Below, one piece after another: positions 1 through 5,480 of a stretch of 5,480 bases of DNA. The translations under genes were made by a program, and so were the position numbers. How positions within the stretch are numbered: the stretch's first letter is position 1; the number at the start of each line of letters is the position of its first letter. Source of the DNA: Saonia sp964398035 (GTDB taxonomy: Bacteria; Bacteroidota; Bacteroidia; Flavobacteriales; Flavobacteriaceae); the NCBI GenBank assembly GCA_964398035.1, contig CAYNLI010000141.1:1-5480 (forward strand), written 5' to 3'. The notes below the pieces were generated by a model that did no database searches, was not told the DNA's origin, and worked only from the letters and a program-made list of their open reading frames with translations.

Positions 1-1
1 G

Positions 2-82
2 ATAGGTTATCAACACCCAAAATCAATTGCAACAAAATCGCTGCGTAACACCAGTGAATATGTACAAGTATTGCAGTTTTAG
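2..82 (+). CDS. Possible C-terminal tail of an upstream gene, weakly AraC-like
   Basis: Frame 2 is open from the window edge to a TAG at 80-82 and gives 26 residues beginning IGYQHPKSIATKS. The GYQHP segment followed by a basic, alanine- and threonine-containing stretch faintly resembles the second helix-turn-helix of AraC/XylS regulators, where GYxxPxxFxxxFK is typical. The conserved phenylalanines and the glycine-proline after the helix are missing, so it is either a degraded tail or a chance reading frame. It overlaps the start of the decayed hydrolase gene, which fits a deletion junction. Function is not established; the bases upstream of the window would decide. Confidence 0.2.
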   Translation: MGYQHPKSIATKSLRNTSEYVQVLQF

Positions 83-615
83 CCTGCAAGGAAAAGGCAA
101 AAACAACGCCAGTATTGAATTCTGAACTAGAATATAGTGCAAATGAAACTCCATCTTCTCCCAAAACAATCAATGCATCAGACATCAAAATAATTCCTAT
201 AGAACACGTCTCTACTGTGCTAGAATGTAATAATATTACCATTTACATAGGCCCAGTAGGTGGTGCCAATACTTTTGAAGGGAAAAACAACCCGATTTAA
301 TCCTGATTACTGATATCCATGGTGACCATTTTAATGTTGAAACCTTACAAGGAATTGGATACGAAAAAAGCTAAGATCATTGTTCCACAAGCTGTAGCTG
401 ACAAAATGCCCAAAGAATTTACAGCCCAATTGGGTATTTTAAACAACGGGGAATCCAAGGAGCGTTATGGAATTACCATCGAAGCAAGTTACCCATACCA
501 TTTTAGGGGAAGACCGGAGAATGGTGATGTAGTAAAGTTTAAAGAGCTGGTAAACGCAGGAAATAAGGCCATTGAAGTGGTACAGTTGGATTGGTATCCA
601 AATGATGATTTTTGA
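58..615 (+). pseudogene. Decayed MBL-fold metallo-hydrolase (UlaG-like), probably once a lipoprotein
   Basis: Intact relatives are metal-dependent hydrolases of the beta-lactamase fold, often exported in Bacteroidota; their substrates are mostly unknown. Three reading-frame pieces rebuild one protein. Frame 1 (58-293) gives a lipobox-like IAVLACKEK, then DIKIIPIEHVSTVLE and YIGPVGGANTF. Frame 3 (294-371) gives DLILITDIHGDHFNVETLQ, which carries the metal-binding DxHxDH motif. Frame 1 again (from about 370) gives KIIVPQAVADKMP and ILNNGESKERYGITIEA, then jumps to YPYHFRGRPENGDVVKFKELV and ends DWYPNDDF with TGA at 613-615. Family members have roughly 80 residues between the ITIEA and YPYH segments, including the GRGNGY and SGDTED motifs with a metal ligand; all are absent here. 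The usual YVDPVGG is YIGPVGG, Asp to Gly. No ATG lies in frame upstream of the lipobox, because TGA at 55-57 closes that frame. The family call rests on recalled motifs, but loss of function is clear. Confidence 0.85.
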
Positions 616-631
616 TAAGAAGTATGTCTGG

Positions 632-676
632 CTGAGCGGAGTAGAGATCTTTAAAAACCTCTCGACTCCGCTTGAG
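632..676. repeat. Imperfect intergenic inverted repeat between convergent genes
   Basis: The left arm GAGCGGAGTAGAGA (634-647) pairs with the right arm TCTCGACTCCGCTT (660-673). The pairing has one A-G mismatch and one G-T wobble, and the loop is about 12 bases. The arms are much more GC-rich than the surroundings. It lies in the gap between the end of the decayed hydrolase (615) and the stop of ettA (698), where a bidirectional terminator would be expected. However, no T-tract follows the stem on either strand, so it is not a classic intrinsic terminator. The core CTGAGCGGAGT / ACTCCGCTT resembles the dispersed intergenic palindromes (CTGAGCGNAGTCGA type) common in Flavobacteriaceae, which is recalled rather than tested. 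It could be a REP-like unit, a terminator or an mRNA 3'-end stabiliser. Confidence 0.6.
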
Positions 677-697
677 GAGACATCACTATAAGGAATA

Positions 698-2389
698 TTA
701 CCGTATCAACTTCTTATACTTAATGCGTTTGGGAATTAAATCACCTCCCAAACGTTTCTTTTTGTTCTCTTCATAATCAGAGAAAGATCCTTCAAAGAAA
801 TATACCTGGGAATCACCCTCAAAAGCAAGAATATGCGTGCAAACCCTATCCAAAAACCATCTATCGTGAGAGATGACCACCGCACAACCAGCAAAATTTT
901 CCAAACCTTCTTCCAGAGCACGTAATGTATTTACATCCAAATCATTTGTAGGTTCATCCAATAATAAGACATTACCTTCTTCCTTTAGGGTCATGGCCAA
1001 GTGGAGTCTATTGCGTTCTCCACCAGACAACATACTGACTTTCTTGTTCTGTTCTCCTCCAGAAAAATTAAACCTGCTTAAATAAGCTCTAGAATTAACT
1101 TGTCTGCCACCCATCATAATCAATTCTTGCTCATCACTAAAGTTTTGCCAAATGGTTTTATCTGGATCTATATTGGAATGGCTTTGGTCTACATAGGCAA
1201 TCTTGGCGGTATCACCAACTAAAAATTCTCCTTTATCTGGGGTTTCTTCTCTCATGATCATTCTAAAAATTGTAGTCTTACCAGCACCATTGGGGCCAAT
1301 AATACCCACAATTCCTGCTTGTGGCAACTTAAAGTTTAAATCATCATAGAGTAATTTATCATCGTATCCTTTACTTACACCTTTGGCTTCTATTACATTG
1401 GTCCCCAAGCGTGGTCCATTGGGGATATAGATTTCCAACTTATCATCCAATTGCTTTTGATCTTGGCTTAAAAGTTTATCGTAGTTCTTTAAACGTGCCT
1501 TTTGCTTGGCTTGTCTGCCTTTGGCTCCTTGCCTAACCCATTCCAACTCACGTTCCAAAGTTTTTTGACGTTTAGATGCCTGTTTACTTTCTTGCGCTAG
1601 TTTTTTGGATTTTTGATCCAACCAACTAGAGTAGTTCCCTTTCCATGGGATGCCTTCTCCCCTGTCCAATTCTAAGATCCAACCTGCAACATTATCCAAA
1701 AAGTATCTGTCATGCGTTACGGCTATCACGGTGCCTTTATACTGTGCCAAATGGTGTTCTAACCAGTGTACGGATTCAGCATCCAAGTGATTGGTAGGCT
1801 CATCCAATAAAAGAATTTCTGGTTCCTGCAACAGCAATCTACAAAGGGCTACACGTCTACGCTCCCCACCAGATAAAACACTTATTTTTTTATCAGGTTC
1901 CGGTGTTCGCAATGCATCCATTGCTATTTCTAGTTTGGTATCCAACTCCCATGCGTTGGATGCATCAATCTTATCTTGAAGCAGTGCTTGCTTGTCCATG
2001 AGTTTTTGCATTTTATCTGCATCCTCATACACTTCGGGTAAACCGAACATGTCATTTATTTTATTGTACTCATCCAGAATTGCTACAGTTTCTGCAACTC
2101 CTTCTTTAACAACTTCCAAAACAGTTTTATCTTCATCCAACTGAGGTTCTTGTTCCAAATATCCCACATTATACCCTGGAGAAAAAACAACATCACCTTG
2201 GAAATTTTTGTCAACCCCTGCAATAATCTTTAATAAAGTGGATTTACCTGAACCATTGAGTCCCAGGATTCCAATCTTTGCCCCATAAAAGAAACTGAGG
2301 TAGATGTTTTTTAAAACTGGAGTATTGGCATTTTTATACGTCTTGGTGACCCCAGACATAGAGAAAATGACTTTCTTATCATCAGACAT
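698..2389 (-). CDS. ettA: Energy-dependent translational throttle protein EttA (ABC-F ATPase)
   Basis: EttA is a cytoplasmic ABC-F protein that binds the ribosomal E site and gates the first elongation steps according to ATP/ADP level; it is not a transporter. The 563-residue length is normal for the family. Domain 1 has Walker A GLNGSGKST (43-51), an arm-like helical insertion at about 97-163, signature LSGGERRR (172-179), Walker B LLLDEPTNHLD with catalytic Glu197, and switch His226. A highly basic linker (about 255-320), the P-site tRNA interaction motif, follows. Domain 2 has Walker A GPNGAGKTT (365-373), signature LSGGERNR (454-461), Walker B LLLDEPTNDLD with Glu479, and His508. The MMGGRQVNSRAYLSRFNF segment (425-442) and the PKRIKYKKL tail are characteristic of EttA rather than Uup or YheS. 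All ATPase residues are present. The ATG at 2389 begins MSDDKKVIFSM, which matches the family, and only AT-rich sequence precedes it with no Shine-Dalgarno. It is probably co-transcribed with the small membrane gene 66 bases upstream. Confidence 0.96.
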   Translation of the reverse strand: MSDDKKVIFSMSGVTKTYKNANTPVLKNIYLSFFYGAKIGILGLNGSGKSTLLKIIAGVDKNFQGDVVFSPGYNVGYLEQEPQLDEDKTVLEVVKEGVAETVAILDEYNKINDMFGLPEVYEDADKMQKLMDKQALLQDKIDASNAWELDTKLEIAMDALRTPEPDKKISVLSGGERRRVALCRLLLQEPEILLLDEPTNHLDAESVHWLEHHLAQYKGTVIAVTHDRYFLDNVAGWILELDRGEGIPWKGNYSSWLDQKSKKLAQESKQASKRQKTLERELEWVRQGAKGRQAKQKARLKNYDKLLSQDQKQLDDKLEIYIPNGPRLGTNVIEAKGVSKGYDDKLLYDDLNFKLPQAGIVGIIGPNGAGKTTIFRMIMREETPDKGEFLVGDTAKIAYVDQSHSNIDPDKTIWQNFSDEQELIMMGGRQVNSRAYLSRFNFSGGEQNKKVSMLSGGERNRLHLAMTLKEEGNVLLLDEPTNDLDVNTLRALEEGLENFAGCAVVISHDRWFLDRVCTHILAFEGDSQVYFFEGSFSDYEENKKKRLGGDLIPKRIKYKKLIR

Positions 2390-2455
2390 AATTGATAAAA
2401 TAAATTAATTGAATTGTTATATTTTTAGGTTGTTCCTTAAGCGAAACACTACGTT

Positions 2456-2638
2456 TTATACTCTCCCTTTAAGGGCATTAAATACCCAAGCGATAGCAAA
2501 AAAACCAACACCAACGGATGCAAACCCCCATCCTGCAACTTGGTCATATCTAAAAGCACCAAGTGCTATAAGTGCCAATCCCACAAATATCATTATAAAA
2601 GTGGCCCATGCGAGCACTGTATTCTTATTCATTACCAT
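2456..2638 (-). CDS. Small two-helix membrane protein upstream of ettA
   Basis: This 60-residue protein has two predicted transmembrane segments, about residues 8-28 and 35-56. They are joined by a short loop FRYDQV with one Arg and one Asp, and the protein ends in a basic NALKGRV tail. The second segment is rich in glycine and aromatic residues (GWGFASVGVGFF). The sequence resembles a short membrane protein of unknown function recurrent in Flavobacteriaceae; I believe current annotation calls it the CAL67264 family, but that is from memory. The start is either the ATG at 2638 or the one two codons later at 2632 (MNKNTV); neither has a strong ribosome binding site. Codon use is ordinary and the reading is plausible throughout, so I treat it as real rather than as a shadow of the 78-codon plus-strand frame over it. 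It lies 66 bases before ettA on the same strand and 71 bases after the oxidoreductase. No function can be assigned. Confidence 0.82.
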   Translation of the reverse strand: MVMNKNTVLAWATFIMIFVGLALIALGAFRYDQVAGWGFASVGVGFFAIAWVFNALKGRV

Positions 2639-2662
2639 TTTTTAGTTAGTTTAGTCGAACTC

Positions 2663-2670
2663 CAAATATC
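2663..2670 (-). promoter_or_regulatory. Possible -7 promoter element for the small membrane gene and ettA
   Basis: Read on the minus strand, the site is GATATTTG, seven of eight positions of the Bacteroidota -7 consensus TAnnTTTG. It ends 25 bases before the ATG at 2638. No clear TTTG element is seen at the expected -33 spacing, so this is a motif match only. If real, it would let the membrane gene and ettA be transcribed separately from the oxidoreductase. Confidence 0.3.
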
Positions 2671-2709
2671 GTGAATTTAAAGGAATACACTAGTAAATAC
2701 CACTCTATT

Positions 2710-3693
2710 TTAAGATTCAAAAGGAAAAGTCACTCCTACTTGTCTTCTCACTTCATCCAACAACTCCATTAAATCCAAACTATTTTGGTGCGACCATAAA
2801 TCACTTTCCAATTTTCCTGCTCGCAAACATTCATGTACTTCTACAATTTCATGGGTATAACCAATACCAGTTGCTGGCAAATCAAATTCTTCTACCTCTC
2901 CTCCTTTTTCAAGAGAATACCCTTGAGCTATATGCCACATAGGTCGCAATACCAGAGATGCTTTGCTCCCTGCAATCTTTGCTTTAACTTCTAAGTCTGT
3001 GGAAAATCCACTATGTAAGATAGCTTGTGCATTGTCATAAGTAAATATAATTGAGGTCTGTATCTCTACCCCTGTTTTAAAGAAATTAGATTCCGCTATA
3101 ATTTTATTGGGTTTGCCCAAAAAGAGGTACGCAAGAAAAATAGGGTAAATTCCAATATCTAAAATAGAACCACCTGCCAACATAGGGTTTAAAACTCTAC
3201 CTTTTTCATCTCTATCCAAACCGTAATAAGTGAAATCTGCATTAACATAACCTACATCTCCTATTGCTCCTTCATCAACCAATTCTTTTACTTTTTTTAT
3301 TGCTGGATTAAACCTGCTCCACATAGCCTCCATAAGGAATACTTTTTCTTCTTGGGCGGTAGCAATCATTCTCTTTAAATCTTTTGAATTGACAGCAACG
3401 GGCTTTTCACAAAGAATGTGTTTTCCATTACGCATGGCCGCAATACTCAATTCTGCATGGGAATCATGTGGTGTAGCAATGTAGAGTGCATCAACTTCAT
3501 CAAATTTAAACAGTTCATCATAACTTCCAAAAGCTGTAGTAACTCCATATTCTTCAGCAAAATCCTTTGCCTTATCAGTACTTCTTGACGCTACCGCTAC
3601 CAGTTCACCATCGGATACTAATTTTAAATCATCTGCAAACTTTCTGGCTATTCCTCCAAGACCAATAATACCCCAACGTATTTTATCCTTCAT
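2710..3693 (-). CDS. Gfo/Idh/MocA-family NAD(P)-dependent oxidoreductase
   Basis: This 327-residue cytoplasmic dehydrogenase is of normal family length. The N-terminal Rossmann domain (about 1-120) begins WGIIGLGGIARKFA with the GxGxxA dinucleotide loop at 11-16. Arg37 after the second strand, followed by Lys41, suggests a preference for NADP. The family motif CEKP (Lys97) is present. The C-terminal substrate domain has EAMWSRFNP (122-130) and GGSILDIGIYP (174-184). Its Asp179 and Tyr183 match the spacing of the catalytic Asp and Tyr in dimeric dihydrodiol dehydrogenase, and EAMW plus DIGIYP place it in that subgroup, which also includes bacterial D-xylose and related sugar dehydrogenases. 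The true substrate, probably a sugar or cyclic diol, cannot be read from the sequence. The ATG at 3693 begins directly before the first Rossmann strand and follows an A-rich leader, so the start is well supported. It diverges from the carboxyltransferase gene with a 75-base gap. No sugar-catabolism gene neighbours it here. Confidence 0.93.
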   Translation of the reverse strand: MKDKIRWGIIGLGGIARKFADDLKLVSDGELVAVASRSTDKAKDFAEEYGVTTAFGSYDELFKFDEVDALYIATPHDSHAELSIAAMRNGKHILCEKPVAVNSKDLKRMIATAQEEKVFLMEAMWSRFNPAIKKVKELVDEGAIGDVGYVNADFTYYGLDRDEKGRVLNPMLAGGSILDIGIYPIFLAYLFLGKPNKIIAESNFFKTGVEIQTSIIFTYDNAQAILHSGFSTDLEVKAKIAGSKASLVLRPMWHIAQGYSLEKGGEVEEFDLPATGIGYTHEIVEVHECLRAGKLESDLWSHQNSLDLMELLDEVRRQVGVTFPFES

Positions 3694-3712
3694 TTTTGTT
3701 ATTGAGTTTTCT

Positions 3713-3720
3713 CAAAGTTA
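3713..3720 (-). promoter_or_regulatory. Probable -7 promoter element for the oxidoreductase gene
   Basis: On the minus strand the site reads TAACTTTG, a full match to the Bacteroidota -7 consensus TAnnTTTG. It ends 19 bases before the ATG at 3693, leaving a short leader. The matching -33 TTTG is not present at the usual spacing (TAAA is found there), so the promoter may be modest. Confidence 0.45.
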
Positions 3721-3735
3721 ATCAATATTACTCCT

Positions 3736-3743
3736 TATCTTTA
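3736..3743 (+). promoter_or_regulatory. Possible -7 promoter element for the carboxyltransferase gene
   Basis: The site reads TATCTTTA, seven of eight positions of TAnnTTTG, and ends 25 bases before the ATG at 3769. No TTTG is found at -33 spacing. It lies within 16 bases of the opposing element for the oxidoreductase, so the two promoters would be almost back to back and could not easily fire at the same time. Confidence 0.28.
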
Positions 3744-3768
3744 TCATAATTATAAGAAACATTTAAGA

Positions 3769-5397
3769 ATGGATATCAACTTCAATAAAAACGAAGACCA
3801 TAATAAATTACTGCTTTCCAAACTGAAAAATCAACTTACAAAAGTGAAGTTGGGCGGTGGCAAACAGCGAATAGAAAAACTACATTCCAAAGGAAAAATG
3901 ACAGCTAGGGAACGTATAGATTATCTATTGGACGACAAAAAAAACATCATAGAAATTGGAGCTTTTGTAGGTGATGGAATGTATGCAGAACATGGAGGTT
4001 GTCCATCTGGTGGTGTTATAGTGAAAGTTGGATATGTTAAAGGAAAACAATGTGTGGTAGTAGCCAATGATGCCACAGTAAAAGCTGGAGCTTGGTTTCC
4101 AATAACCGCAAAGAAAAATCTTAGAGCTCAAGAAATTGCTATTGAAAATAAATTGCCCATCATTTATTTGGTGGACAGTGCAGGAGTCTATTTGCCGTTG
4201 CAAGATGAAATTTTCCCAGACAAAGAACATTTTGGACGCATTTTTAGAAACAATGCAATTATGAGCAGTATGGGCATTACCCAAATTGCAGCTGTTATGG
4301 GCAGTTGTGTTGCCGGTGGAGCCTATCTTCCCATTATGAGTGATGAAGCTTTAATCGTAGATAAAACAGGAAGCATTTTCTTGGCAGGTAGTTATTTGGT
4401 AAAAGCTGCCATTGGAGAAAATATTGACAATGAAACTTTGGGTGGCGCAACAACACATTCTGAAATCAGTGGTGTAATCGATTATAAATCCAAGAATGAT
4501 AAAGATGCTTTGGATACCATTAAAAATATTGTAGATAAAATTGGAGATTTTGACAAAGCTGGCTATAACAGAGCAAAGGCTGAAAAGCCTACTGAAAATC
4601 CAGAGGACATTTATGGGATTTTACCAGCATCCCGTTCTAATCAATATGATATGTTGGAAATCATTAAACGGTTAGTGGATAATTCTGATTTTGAACAATA
4701 TAAAAAAGGTTACGGAAAGACAATTTTAACGGGTTATGCTCGAATTGATGGATGGGCAGTAGGTATAGTTGCCAATCAAAGAAAAGTGGTGAAAACAGCC
4801 AAAGGTGAAATGCAATTTGGGGGTGTTATTTATTCAGATTCTGCTGATAAAGCAACCCGATTCATTGCTAATTGCAACCAAAAGAAAATTCCGCTTGTTT
4901 TTCTACAAGACGTTACTGGGTTTATGGTAGGCAGTAAAAGTGAGCAAGGTGGTATTATTAAAGATGGTGCCAAAATGGTCAATGCAGTAAGTAATTCTGT
5001 AGTGCCAAAATTCACCGTGATTATTGGTAATAGTTACGGAGCAGGAAACTATGCCATGTGCGGAAAGGCATATGATCCTAGGTTAATTGTAGCTTGGCCC
5101 AGTGCCGAACTTGCCGTAATGAGTGGTAATTCTGCAGCAAAAGTATTGTTGCAGATAGAAAAAGCATCTTTGGAAAAGAAAGGCGAAAAGATTACAGAAA
5201 AAAAAGAAGCTGAACTTTTTGATAAAATCAAAAAAAGGTATGATGATCAAGTCTCTCCTTATTATGCAGCTGCCCGATTGTGGACAGACGCAATCATAGA
5301 TCCTTTAGAAACACGTACATGGATTTCCATGGGTATTGAAGCTGCAAATCATGCTCCTATTGAAAAACGTTTTAATATGGGGATTTTACAGGTTTAA
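3769..5397 (+). CDS. Acyl-CoA carboxylase, carboxyltransferase (beta) subunit, methylcrotonyl-CoA type
   Basis: This subunit moves the carboxyl group from carboxybiotin to an acyl-CoA in a cytoplasmic biotin-dependent carboxylase. It is complete at 542 residues, usual for the MCC/PCC beta family. The N-terminal crotonase-like half has GKMTARERIDYLLD (42-55), VDSAG (135-139) and the first oxyanion-hole region SCVAGGAYLP (179-188). The C-terminal half has GFMVGSKSEQGGIIKDGAKMV (384-404) and the second oxyanion-hole region GNSYGAGNYAMCGKAYDPR (420-438). A basic, charged linker lies at about 463-490. GFMVG with IKDGAKMV, and the LPLQDEIFPDKEHFGRIF segment, match methylcrotonyl-CoA carboxylase better than propionyl-CoA carboxylase, where GFLPG and IRHGAKLL are usual. 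This suggests leucine breakdown, but substrate is inferred by motif only. The start MDINFNKNEDHNK is the only sensible ATG; no strong Shine-Dalgarno is visible. No biotin carboxylase or biotin carrier gene is in the window, so its partner is encoded elsewhere or beyond the right edge. Confidence 0.94.
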   Translation: MDINFNKNEDHNKLLLSKLKNQLTKVKLGGGKQRIEKLHSKGKMTARERIDYLLDDKKNIIEIGAFVGDGMYAEHGGCPSGGVIVKVGYVKGKQCVVVANDATVKAGAWFPITAKKNLRAQEIAIENKLPIIYLVDSAGVYLPLQDEIFPDKEHFGRIFRNNAIMSSMGITQIAAVMGSCVAGGAYLPIMSDEALIVDKTGSIFLAGSYLVKAAIGENIDNETLGGATTHSEISGVIDYKSKNDKDALDTIKNIVDKIGDFDKAGYNRAKAEKPTENPEDIYGILPASRSNQYDMLEIIKRLVDNSDFEQYKKGYGKTILTGYARIDGWAVGIVANQRKVVKTAKGEMQFGGVIYSDSADKATRFIANCNQKKIPLVFLQDVTGFMVGSKSEQGGIIKDGAKMVNAVSNSVVPKFTVIIGNSYGAGNYAMCGKAYDPRLIVAWPSAELAVMSGNSAAKVLLQIEKASLEKKGEKITEKKEAELFDKIKKRYDDQVSPYYAAARLWTDAIIDPLETRTWISMGIEAANHAPIEKRFNMGILQV

Positions 5398-5480
5398 AAC
5401 TTTTATCCATATTATACTGTATAAATAAAACAAGCGGTGTTCTTAACAAGAATCTCATTTTAATTAGACACAATAGTACT
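5398..5480. other. Intergenic tail with two weak hairpins
   Basis: These 83 bases after the carboxyltransferase stop contain no gene. Two short perfect hairpins are visible: TTATA-CTG-TATAA at about 5414-5426 and TTCTT-AAC-AAGAA at about 5440-5452. The second is followed by a short T-rich stretch (CATTTTAATT) and could act as a weak terminator, but a five-base AT-rich stem is poor evidence. No TAnnTTTG promoter element is seen. Confidence 0.3.

Noticed and set aside
615..717. Outer 9-base inverted repeat, ATAAGAAGT (615-623) and ACTTCTTAT (709-717), surrounding the inner palindrome
   Set aside because: The right arm lies inside the last codons of ettA (KYKKLIR), which are fixed by the protein. 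The match is short and AT-rich, so it is probably chance, though it could extend the stem.
873..1979. Plus-strand open frames of about 60-70 codons at 873-1085 and 1791-1979
   Set aside because: They are antisense to the conserved Walker B and signature regions of ettA and have no features of their own.
2409..2645. 78-codon plus-strand open frame over the small membrane gene
   Set aside because: Its translation has no recognisable structure (a proline/threonine/alanine-rich stretch), whereas the opposite strand gives a clean two-helix membrane protein in line with its neighbours.
2681..2700. Palindrome-like stretch around ACTAGT after the oxidoreductase gene
   Set aside because: Several positions outside the six-base core fail to pair and no T-tract follows, so it is not a convincing terminator or operator.
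3925..4284. 119-codon open frame on the minus strand
   Set aside because: It lies wholly antisense to the well-supported carboxyltransferase gene, and its translation is rich in Cys, His, Ser and aromatic residues with no domain, as expected for a shadow frame.
1..5480. Search for tRNA, rRNA, CRISPR, insertion sequence, toxin-antitoxin, phage or riboswitch signals
   Set aside because: I saw no cloverleaf, spaced direct repeats, transposase motifs, or long structured leader. All intergenic gaps are under 100 bases and are accounted for by the elements listed.

Overview
The window looks like chromosomal DNA from a member of the Bacteroidota, most likely the family Flavobacteriaceae. The DNA is AT-rich, ribosome binding sites are weak or absent, and promoter-like TAnnTTTG elements occur upstream of genes. 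The protein styles also fit, notably the EttA, a short two-helix membrane protein and the MDINFNKNEDHNK start of the carboxyltransferase. No species can be named from the sequence alone.

Left end (about 1-615, plus strand): the decayed remains of a secreted or lipoprotein-type MBL-fold metallo-hydrolase of the UlaG-like group. It has no usable start codon, two compensating single-base indels around its metal-binding motif, and an internal deletion of about 80 residues that removed the rest of the active site. The first 80 bases may also hold the tail of another gene, faintly like an AraC-type regulator. An imperfect inverted repeat (632-676) lies between this pseudogene and the convergent ettA.

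Centre (698-3693, minus strand): three intact genes read leftwards. They are a Gfo/Idh/MocA-family oxidoreductase resembling dihydrodiol or xylose dehydrogenases (3693-2710), a 60-residue two-helix membrane protein (2638-2456), and the ABC-F translation factor EttA (2389-698). The last two are 66 bases apart with no clear promoter between them, so they are probably co-transcribed.

Right end (3769-5397, plus strand): a complete carboxyltransferase (beta) subunit of a biotin-dependent acyl-CoA carboxylase, closest in motif detail to methylcrotonyl-CoA carboxylase. It diverges from the oxidoreductase across a 75-base shared promoter region. Its biotin carboxylase partner is not in the window.

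The genes do not form one pathway: a translation regulator, an oxidoreductase and an acyl-CoA carboxylase sit side by side as ordinary housekeeping or metabolic neighbours. I found no phage, transposon, CRISPR, toxin-antitoxin or defence signature, and no convincing new system. The items most worth a second look are the layered decay of the MBL gene, the conserved-looking small membrane protein upstream of ettA, and the intergenic palindrome.
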